Below, piece by piece: positions 1 through 6,269 of a stretch of 7,639 nucleotides of DNA. Under the pieces are notes generated by a model that worked only from the letters and a program-made list of their open reading frames with translations, had not been told where the DNA came from and did no database searches. The stretch covers positions 1 to 7,639 of the forward strand of contig WBUV01000144.1 of assembly GCA_008933525.1 (NCBI GenBank), written 5' to 3'. Both the position numbers and the translations under genes were made by a program. This stretch comes from Bacteroidales bacterium (GTDB lineage Bacteria; Bacteroidota; Bacteroidia; Bacteroidales; Tenuifilaceae). Positions within the stretch are counted from its first letter, which is position 1. Every line of letters starts with the position of its first letter.

Positions 1-2696
1 GCTCTATCTTTGGCGAGGTTTTAGATATTGATACTAAACCATTACCATATGCTACGGTTGCACTTTTAAATCCAACGGATTCTACCATTGAACATTTTTG
101 TATAACTAATCCTCACGGGAAATTCGAAATATCGAAGATTCCCTCGAAAGAGTATCTGCTTCAAATTGCATTTATGGGATATGAAACCTTATCCCGCAAA
201 ATAAATTTACCTGCACCAGATGGTGGAAATTTAGGGACTTTACTCTTAAAACCATTATCAATAGAAATTGGGGCTGTTCAGGTTACTGCCGATAGAGTAC
301 CCTTGCTTATAAAGAAGGATACTGTAGAGTACAATGCCGCCGCTTTTAAAACCAAACCCGATGCGGTGGCCGAGGATTTGCTTAAAAAACTTCCGGGAGT
401 TGAGGTGGATCGTTCTGGAAACATTAAGGCTATGGGCGAAAATGTGAACCGAGTTTTGGTTGATGGCAAAGAGTTTTTTAGCAACGACCCAAAAGTTGCA
501 ACCAAAAACCTTCCCGCCGAGAGTATAAACAAGGTGCAGGTTTACGATAAGAAAACCGATGAGGCTGAGTTACTCGGTATTGACGATAGCGAGTATAATA
601 AAACTATCAACTTTGTTCTTAAGGACGATATGAAAAGTGCTGTTTTTGGCGATGTAAAAGCAGGTGGAGGAGTTGAGGATTTTTACCAAGGAAATGCTAA
701 GGTATATAGGTTTACCGATAAGCACCAATTTGCAATGCTTGGTATGATGAACAATATTAACAAGCCAGGCTTCTCGTTTCAGGACTATATCGACTTTAAT
801 GGAGGAATCCAAAGTATGATGAGCGGAGGGGGAGGGAGAATTACTATAGAAGGAGATAATAGCCTTCCAGTAGATTTTGGTCAAACCATTACAGGAAAAC
901 TTGCATCCGGTGCTGGTGGTATAAACTACTCTTACGAGTTTGCAAAGAATAATCGTTTTAATATTAGCTACATGGGTAATGGTAGCAGTAAGGACGATTT
1001 ATCAAGTTCTAATTCCAGAAACTTTACAGAAACTGGTATGTTCGAACAAAACTCAACACAAAATGCCGATGGCAATAACGCAAACCATTTATTCAATGTT
1101 GGTTGGAGAAATAAAGCAAGTGCCAAGCAACACTTTATGCTCAATGGTATTGTTACTTTAATGGGGAGCAAATCAAAATCGAACTCTTTTACTGAGAGTT
1201 TGTCCAATGGTGAATTTGTTAACTCTTTGACCGATTATTCCAATGGCAGTTCAAATCAACTGAACACATCTGCCAATGGCTCTTGGATGCGTAAAGGTTT
1301 TGGAAGTTGGAAGATGCTTAAAGTTTCTGGTAATTTTAAGTATAGTCAAAACCTAAAGAAGAGCGATTGGAGAACAATTTCACAGCTTTCGGGTAATCCA
1401 ATCCCTTTGGAGGATTTTCAATTCTCCAACAATGAGAACAAATTGCATCAGTATTCATCAACAATTACTGGACTCAGAAGTATTGGCGAAGGCTTATTTC
1501 TTGAGCCTTCTGTTGGTGGAGGGACTGTTTTCGAGAAACTCGATAGAGAACAAGGTCATAGCCTACCGGCTCAAGTAGAAATAGACTCGCTTAGTCCATT
1601 AATGGATAGAACATATCAGTGGATTAAACCTACTTTGATGCTTAAAAAATACTCCAAGAAAAGTAAGATAAATCTTGGTTTTGAGTTTGAGTATGGGAAA
1701 CAAATGGCTGAGTTGAACAATGCTTTATCGGTAAATAGAGATGTTTCGGTTATTCTGCCTCAGTTTAGTTGGGATTACGAGTATAAAACTAGCCGTAGGT
1801 TTAGTGTGTACTATGCCACCAATAACTCAATGCCAACGGCCTTACAAATGTTGCCAATTATTAGCGCAAATAATCCGTTTGCCATTTACCTTGGAAATAG
1901 CAATTTGAAACCTGAGTATAGGCATAGCCTAAATTTACAATGGTTTTTGTTCGACCAGTTCTCTTTCACATCGGTGTTTGCTAATTTGAACGGTAGTTAT
2001 ACAAAGGATAAAATAAACCAATCCATATCAATAGCAAACAACCTAAGTCAGCAGGTAAAGTTGATAAATGTTCCCGACGATTATAGCGCATCGGCAAGTA
2101 TCAGCTTTTCAACACCGATAAAATTTTTAGGTATTAAGGTTAGTGTTGATTTAAAGGAACGGTGGAATCAAGGTCTTAGCTATGTGAACGGAATTGAAAA
2201 TCTAAACACTAACTTAACTCATAAAGTTGGACTGAAGTTTGAAAATCGTAAAAAAGAAAAATGGGATGTGGAAGTTGGGGGCACAGTTAGTTTTACCGAT
2301 GCACGGTATTCTATTCAGGAACAGTTAAACCGAAAATATAACAACTATGTAGCATTTGGCGAGGTGCGATATAACCCTAATCAGCGGTGGCATTTCCGAT
2401 TAACAGCCGATATTACCAGTTATAATTCGCAGAGTTTTAACGATGCCATTACTGTTCCATTGCTGGGTGCTGAAATTAACTACCACTTCTTGGCTAACAA
2501 TAGAGGTATGCTAAGCTTAGAGGCTTATGATTTATTGAATAAAAACACAGGAGTAACCAGGGTTAGTGAATACAACTACATTCGTGAAACGAACTCGAAT
2601 ATGATAGGTCGTTACTTTATGCTTACCTTCAAATACAAACTGAATAAGTTTGGAGGTGAGCGTAATAGTGGTATTTATATCGATAAGGGAAGATGA
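1..2696 (+). CDS. TonB-receptor-like outer-membrane beta-barrel protein (5' partial)
   Basis: The frame is open from base 3 to the TGA at 2694-2696, giving about 897 visible residues. It enters the window inside a carboxypeptidase-regulatory-like beta-sandwich (about residues 1-83; GEVLDID, PLPYATVAL, GKFEI and FMGYET are typical of the fold). Only the signal peptide and a few residues should be missing. The ATG at 174 sits inside the conserved FMGYET segment, so it is not the start. A plug-like region follows (about residues 94-190) with DTVEYNAAAFK, LLKKLPGVEVD and RVLVDGKEFF. The rest is a large beta-barrel of the OMP_b-brl type: alternating aromatic strands, Asn/Ser-rich loops, a Gly-rich patch near 825-838, and a closing strand YFMLTFKYKLNKFGG before a short tail. 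Such proteins sit in the outer membrane and may import or export a substrate, but the substrate cannot be told. No SusD partner follows; a terminator does. The family is confident, the transport role inferred. Confidence 0.9.
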   Translation, partial: SIFGEVLDIDTKPLPYATVALLNPTDSTIEHFCITNPHGKFEISKIPSKEYLLQIAFMGYETLSRKINLPAPDGGNLGTLLLKPLSIEIGAVQVTADRVPLLIKKDTVEYNAAAFKTKPDAVAEDLLKKLPGVEVDRSGNIKAMGENVNRVLVDGKEFFSNDPKVATKNLPAESINKVQVYDKKTDEAELLGIDDSEYNKTINFVLKDDMKSAVFGDVKAGGGVEDFYQGNAKVYRFTDKHQFAMLGMMNNINKPGFSFQDYIDFNGGIQSMMSGGGGRITIEGDNSLPVDFGQTITGKLASGAGGINYSYEFAKNNRFNISYMGNGSSKDDLSSSNSRNFTETGMFEQNSTQNADGNNANHLFNVGWRNKASAKQHFMLNGIVTLMGSKSKSNSFTESLSNGEFVNSLTDYSNGSSNQLNTSANGSWMRKGFGSWKMLKVSGNFKYSQNLKKSDWRTISQLSGNPIPLEDFQFSNNENKLHQYSSTITGLRSIGEGLFLEPSVGGGTVFEKLDREQGHSLPAQVEIDSLSPLMDRTYQWIKPTLMLKKYSKKSKINLGFEFEYGKQMAELNNALSVNRDVSVILPQFSWDYEYKTSRRFSVYYATNNSMPTALQMLPIISANNPFAIYLGNSNLKPEYRHSLNLQWFLFDQFSFTSVFANLNGSYTKDKINQSISIANNLSQQVKLINVPDDYSASASISFSTPIKFLGIKVSVDLKERWNQGLSYVNGIENLNTNLTHKVGLKFENRKKEKWDVEVGGTVSFTDARYSIQEQLNRKYNNYVAFGEVRYNPNQRWHFRLTADITSYNSQSFNDAITVPLLGAEINYHFLANNRGMLSLEAYDLLNKNTGVTRVSEYNYIRETNSNMIGRYFMLTFKYKLNKFGGERNSGIYIDKGR

Positions 2697-2732
2697 TGTT
2701 TGTTTGACTGAAGCCATTGAGGTAATTTTGTG

Positions 2733-2769
2733 AAGCCGTTAATCAGAATGATTTTCGGCTTTTTCTTTT
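2733..2769 (+). terminator. Rho-independent terminator after the barrel gene
   Basis: The stem AAGCCG (2733-2738) pairs with CGGCTT (2756-2761). Inside it, AATCA (2741-2745) pairs with TGATT (2749-2753) around a GAA loop, with a symmetric TT/TT internal loop between the two stems. A T-rich tract (TTTTTCTTTT, 2760-2769) follows directly. It lies 37 bases after the stop of the barrel gene on the same strand, so it should end that transcript and separate it from the kinase gene. Confidence 0.8.
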
Positions 2770-2776
2770 ACTAGTA

Positions 2777-2808
2777 TTTGTTTTTTATTTAAAGTTAGTC
2801 TAAATTGT
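2777..2808 (+). promoter_or_regulatory. Weak candidate Bacteroidota-type promoter for the kinase gene
   Basis: TTTG at 2777-2780 could be a -33 element. After a 20-base gap, TAAATTGT (2801-2808) matches six of eight positions of the Bacteroidota -7 consensus TAnnTTTG. The spacing and the position, just after the terminator and 27 bases before the start codon, suit a promoter. The sequence is AT-rich, so chance matches are likely and the call is tentative. Confidence 0.3.
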
Positions 2809-2822
2809 GTTGAGATTTTTCT

Positions 2823-2834
2823 AAAGGTTGTTTT
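2823..2834 (+). promoter_or_regulatory. Ribosome binding site supporting a GTG start
   Basis: AAAGG at 2823-2827 lies seven bases before the GTG at 2835. An in-frame TGA at 2811-2813 rules out any start further upstream, and no ATG lies between. The purine-rich site therefore decides in favour of GTG as the kinase start codon. Confidence 0.6.
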
Positions 2835-4466
2835 GTGGAGCAATCAATTCCTACTTCTAATAAGTATTTGCATTCAATCATAAGAATACTGATTGTTGCA
2901 ATTCTCTATTTTATACTCGGAAAGTTTGCTTTTGCCATTTCTGTATCAAACAATATTGTTACCAATGCGCCATTTTTTGCCGAGGGTATTGGGCTTGCTG
3001 CAACAATTCTGTTTGGGTATGTCAATGCTATTGGAATTTTTATTGGCCAATTTGTGCTGGCCATAACTTCTGGAGTAGATTTAACTTCGAGTATTTGGAT
3101 TTCTTTAGTTAACTCACTTTTAGCTATTGTTGGAAGTTACTTATTTAACAAATTCAAGTTTAGTAAAAGTTTGCTGGGCTTCAAGAATATTTTACTACTA
3201 TCAACATTAATACTGCTAGTAGTTCAGCCATTGTCGGCAATTTTGGGGAATTTCATTTTACATGGATTTGAAAAAATCGATGCCGAGTTTTTCTGGATTT
3301 CTGCTGTTACTTGGTGGTTAGGAAATTCAATAGGTCAGTTGGTTCTTGTTCCAATGCTGCTGCTTTCATTTACTAAGAAATTTAAATTACGAAATTTACT
3401 GTTTAAGGATATTCCAGTAGCATTTATAGCATTTCTCGTTACATTTCTAGTTTTCAAGTTTACATATTATATCGATAGCAGTTACACCCTACTTGCCCTA
3501 TTTTTCCTATTTCCATTGACTTTTATATTTTCAGTTTATGGCAGAACTGAAACTGTTGTGTTGTCGTTATTTTCCATGACTATTGCAGCATTTGTTGCAA
3601 TATCCTTGAATATAGCAAATCTTAGTGATATCAATAGATGGGATACTTTTATGAAGCTCGATTTGCTGATTGTAAGCTTGCAGCTGTCGGGGCTAATTCT
3701 TACTTTTTTGCTCGATGATAGGAATAGGGTTGAGAATGCTCTAAGAGAAAGTGAACTTCAACTAAAGGAGATAAACGCATCAAAGGATAAACTTTTCTCC
3801 ATTATTGCCCACGATTTAAAAAGTCCATTTACTAGTATAGTGGGGTATAGCGAGATCCTGAAGGATTACTCTGCAAATTGCAATCAGCAAGAGACTGTTA
3901 ACTACGCATCAATTATAAATACATCATCGAAACAAACCTTACAATTACTTGAGAATTTGCTCGATTGGGCTGGGTTGCAGCAGGGTCGTATTATTTTTCG
4001 TCCTCAAATTTTGAACCTGTACGAACTTACATACGAGGTAGTTGATTTAGTTAAGGACATTGCAGAACAGAAAGGGATTTCCTTACGAATTACGATTCCT
4101 GACAGTATAAATGTTTATGCCGATAAGGAGATGATTAAAACAGCTCTACGGAATCTGGTATCAAATGCTGTTAAGTTTACTCCAAAAGGTGGACTTGTGG
4201 AAATATCATCTAAACTATCGGATAAGGAAGTTTATGTATCGGTAGCTGATAATGGAGTTGGAATAAGTCCCTTTGATATTGGAAAACTTTTCGATATCAG
4301 TTCAAATTTTTCCACAAAAGGAACTAATGAAGAAAAAGGGACTGGTCTTGGATTATCGCTCTGTAAAGAATTTGTCGAAAAGAATAACGGAAAAATTTGG
4401 GTTAAAAGTGAGTTAGGCAAGGGGAGCGAGTTTACGTTTAGTTTGCCATTATTAAAAAGATTATAA
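2835..4466 (+). CDS. MASE1-domain membrane sensor histidine kinase
   Basis: This 543-residue protein starts at GTG. Residues 12-294 hold eight to ten hydrophobic segments resembling the MASE1 sensor module, including FFAEGIGLAATILFGY, IGIFIGQFVLA and the TWWLGNSIGQLVLVPMLLL segment (about 159-177). A short linker (295-318) leads to a HisKA domain with phospho-acceptor His326 in FSIIAHDLKSPF. The ATPase domain has the N box (N440 and N444 in LRNLVSNAVKF), the G1 box DNGVGI (472-477) and the G2 box GTGLGL (502-507), and ends at SEFTFSLPLL. All catalytic motifs are present, so it should autophosphorylate and pass phosphate to a response regulator. None is encoded nearby, and there is no PAS, HAMP or receiver domain, so the signal is presumably sensed by the membrane module; the MASE1 ligand is not known from sequence. 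A terminator upstream and AT-rich spacers on both sides suggest a single-gene unit. Confidence 0.93.
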   Translation: MEQSIPTSNKYLHSIIRILIVAILYFILGKFAFAISVSNNIVTNAPFFAEGIGLAATILFGYVNAIGIFIGQFVLAITSGVDLTSSIWISLVNSLLAIVGSYLFNKFKFSKSLLGFKNILLLSTLILLVVQPLSAILGNFILHGFEKIDAEFFWISAVTWWLGNSIGQLVLVPMLLLSFTKKFKLRNLLFKDIPVAFIAFLVTFLVFKFTYYIDSSYTLLALFFLFPLTFIFSVYGRTETVVLSLFSMTIAAFVAISLNIANLSDINRWDTFMKLDLLIVSLQLSGLILTFLLDDRNRVENALRESELQLKEINASKDKLFSIIAHDLKSPFTSIVGYSEILKDYSANCNQQETVNYASIINTSSKQTLQLLENLLDWAGLQQGRIIFRPQILNLYELTYEVVDLVKDIAEQKGISLRITIPDSINVYADKEMIKTALRNLVSNAVKFTPKGGLVEISSKLSDKEVYVSVADNGVGISPFDIGKLFDISSNFSTKGTNEEKGTGLGLSLCKEFVEKNNGKIWVKSELGKGSEFTFSLPLLKRL

Positions 4467-4500
4467 AAATTAAATTAAAAATATTTTATTATTTTAGACG

Positions 4501-4517
4501 TTAATATAATATATTAA
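4501..4517. repeat. AT-only palindrome, 7-base arms
   Basis: TTAATAT (4501-4507) and ATATTAA (4511-4517) form perfect arms around AAT. The region is almost all A and T, so this could be chance. It could be a regulator site, since a second palindrome is centred 63 bases downstream, about six helical turns. TAATATAA also recurs directly at 4502-4509 and 4525-4532. Confidence 0.35.
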
Positions 4518-4561
4518 ACAAATCTAATATAACCTACGTGCAAATGACTTACCCTAGTATA

Positions 4562-4582
4562 AATTTATGAATATCATAAATT
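4562..4582. promoter_or_regulatory. Perfect 9-base-arm palindrome, candidate operator
   Basis: AATTTATGA (4562-4570) and TCATAAATT (4574-4582) are perfect reverse complements around ATA. It lies 34 bases before the start of the next gene. It overlaps TAAATTTA (4560-4567), which matches seven of eight positions of the Bacteroidota -7 element TAnnTTTG; no matching TTTG -33 element is seen at the right distance. A regulator bound here would block that promoter. In RNA it could form a weak hairpin in the leader. No GC-rich stem or T-run is present, so it is not a standard terminator. Confidence 0.45.
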
Positions 4583-4616
4583 AGAGGTCGTTGCATTTCT
4601 ATAAGAGAATAGACCC

Positions 4617-6200
4617 ATGAAAAAAAACTTCTTACTTTTTGTTTTATTACTATTAACATGCTCCTTGCTCAGTATTGCCCAGCAACAAGAATACTTTAGA
4701 GGTCAAATTTTTGATTCCAAAACTCTACAACCAATTCCATTTGCTACTGTTACAAGTTCCGATAAGAACTTTGGTGTTATTACCAATGAAAATGGGAGTT
4801 TTGTTTTACCCAAGACAAGCATTGATACCAATTTGAATATTTTAATACGTTGTGTTGGTTATGAGCATAAAACCATAAAGATTTCAGAGTTTAATTCTTA
4901 TGAAGTGAATGTGTTTCACATTAATCCTAAAGAGTATCTTATTGAAGAGGTGAAGGTTAGTGGGAAAAGACTTGAAGGTAAAAGCCCGAAAGAGATAGTT
5001 TCTATAGCGGTTAATTGCATTGAAAAAAACTATCCACAAAACCCATTTCTACTAAGTGGTTATTATAGAGATTATCTTAAAATAAATACTAACTATATAA
5101 ATCTTTTTGAGGCGATTGTCGATTTAGAGGATAAGGGATTCAACACCAACGATATTGACAATACTAAAATCAGAATGAATTATGGTGGTTTTAATAATTC
5201 GTTTACAATAGATTTTACAAAGGTAGTTGACTATGGTAAGAACAAAGTGATACCTTATGGGAGTACTAAGTATACAGGTGGAAACGAGTTCTTTTTTCTC
5301 TTACAGCATAATCCAATTCGCAACTACAAAGAAAAATCCTTCGATTTTATTAATGAAATTCAATACGATTTTTTAGCCAATCACAAGTTTAAAAACTTAG
5401 GAATTGAGTATATAGATGACTCACCTTGCTACAAGATTGAAATAAAATATGTTAAGCCTGGCACTGATGAACTTAAATGGGTTAATGAAAGAACCATAAA
5501 AGGTGATAAAAACTTTATGAGTTATAAAGCAAAAGGATACATATACATACAAGCCGAAACCTATAAAATTTTCCGGTTAAACTATCAGGTTTATAACAGT
5601 GGGAAAAGCAGTGACGTAAAGCTTTGGGAGTTGAATATGGAGTATCGCGACCATAACGGATTGCCCTATCTTAACTACATTTCTTTTAATAACCTGGTCG
5701 AAATGCCAGAGTGGGACGATAAAGGGTATTTTTACCTTAAAAGCACTGAAGTGGATAAACAGAATAAAACGCTAAATCTTATTTTCAATAATAAAGTCAA
5801 TCCAAATTCAGTTTCAAAGTTTAAAAACTATAGGCTTGAATACGATGGTAATCGGTTAAAAATTGATAATATAACCTTAGCCGATTCTTGTGTTTCCTTG
5901 GCTATACAAAATTTTGATGAGCTGTTAGGTTCGTTTGAGATGCATTACTCGAGCAGGTTAAAAGTTAACGTTAAAAATATTGAAGATTGTTACGGAAATA
6001 AGGTAAATGATTTAAAATCCATAGTGGCATACCAGTATAGGGAATTTTTTGTGAATGATGTTAAAACTGATTTCCAGCCAATAAAAATTGATCAATGTAT
6101 AGATCAGGTAAGGCCTATGATTTATTATACAAAGAAAAATGGGAAAATACCCAGTGGAACCTTTTTTAATTCTCCCCTTATCGATAAGAATGATTTGTAA
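4617..6200 (+). CDS. Secreted carboxypeptidase-regulatory-like protein with a probable Ig-like domain
   Basis: This 527-residue protein starts at ATG 4617, confirmed by a signal peptide (1-21: KK, a Leu-rich core, then SIA before QQQ) and an in-frame TAA at 4602-4604. Residues 27-100 form a carboxypeptidase-regulatory-like beta-sandwich (GQIFDSKTLQPIPFATV, NENGSFVL, CVGYEHKTI). A linker VEVSGK-like stretch (EEVKVSGKRLEGKSP) leads to a region typical of uncharacterised Bacteroidota exported proteins (IVSIAVNCIEKNYP, LSGYYRDYL, YREFFVNDV near 474-482). Residues about 377-470 look like an SbsA-type Ig-like domain (LNLIFNNKV, KNYRLEYDG, IEDCYGNKV). There is no barrel, catalytic motif or transmembrane anchor, so it probably lies in the periplasm or at the surface; the function is unknown. 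Cys15 is not in a good lipobox. It has the lowest GC of the four genes where I counted, and probably shares a transcript with the gene 69 bases downstream. Confidence 0.85.
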   Translation: MKKNFLLFVLLLLTCSLLSIAQQQEYFRGQIFDSKTLQPIPFATVTSSDKNFGVITNENGSFVLPKTSIDTNLNILIRCVGYEHKTIKISEFNSYEVNVFHINPKEYLIEEVKVSGKRLEGKSPKEIVSIAVNCIEKNYPQNPFLLSGYYRDYLKINTNYINLFEAIVDLEDKGFNTNDIDNTKIRMNYGGFNNSFTIDFTKVVDYGKNKVIPYGSTKYTGGNEFFFLLQHNPIRNYKEKSFDFINEIQYDFLANHKFKNLGIEYIDDSPCYKIEIKYVKPGTDELKWVNERTIKGDKNFMSYKAKGYIYIQAETYKIFRLNYQVYNSGKSSDVKLWELNMEYRDHNGLPYLNYISFNNLVEMPEWDDKGYFYLKSTEVDKQNKTLNLIFNNKVNPNSVSKFKNYRLEYDGNRLKIDNITLADSCVSLAIQNFDELLGSFEMHYSSRLKVNVKNIEDCYGNKVNDLKSIVAYQYREFFVNDVKTDFQPIKIDQCIDQVRPMIYYTKKNGKIPSGTFFNSPLIDKNDL

Positions 6201-6269
6201 AATAATTTGAACCGTTTTCGGAGAATCGATCCTGGTCGAAAATCAATCTGAATACTCAATAGTGAACCT
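6201..6269 (+). other. Short intergenic gap without terminator
   Basis: The 69 bases between the two exported-protein genes hold no GC-rich hairpin followed by T residues. TTTTCG (6215-6220) and CGAAAA (6237-6242) form a weak inverted repeat around 16 bases. TAATTTG near 6203 resembles a -7 element but has the wrong internal spacing and no clear -33 partner. Read-through from the upstream gene is the simplest reading. No Shine-Dalgarno sequence is visible before the next start. Confidence 0.5.

Noticed and set aside
823..839. G-rich run as a possible G-quadruplex
   Set aside because: It encodes the Gly-rich patch common in this barrel family and lacks four separate runs of three G.
570..884. 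Minus-strand open frame of 104 codons
   Set aside because: It is antisense to conserved plug and barrel sequence of a clear gene and shows no recognisable protein features.
2730..2774. Micro-frame GTG to TAG encoding a Phe-rich peptide (FGFFFY), like a leader peptide
   Set aside because: The Phe codons come from the terminator T-tract, there is no ribosome binding site, and no amino-acid biosynthesis gene follows.
2726..2841. Near-repeat TTTTGTGRAGC at 2726-2736 and 2831-2841
   Set aside because: Ten of eleven bases match but the flanks do not, so a short chance match in T-rich DNA is likelier than a duplicated start.
4461..4500. AT-rich run after the kinase stop as a terminator
   Set aside because: There is no GC-bearing stem; only A/T self-complementarity such as AAAATATTTT.
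4617..4679. Possible lipoprotein signal with Cys15 in LLLTCS
   Set aside because: Thr at -1 is a poor lipobox and the hydrophobic core continues past the Cys to a better signal peptidase I site at SIA/QQ.
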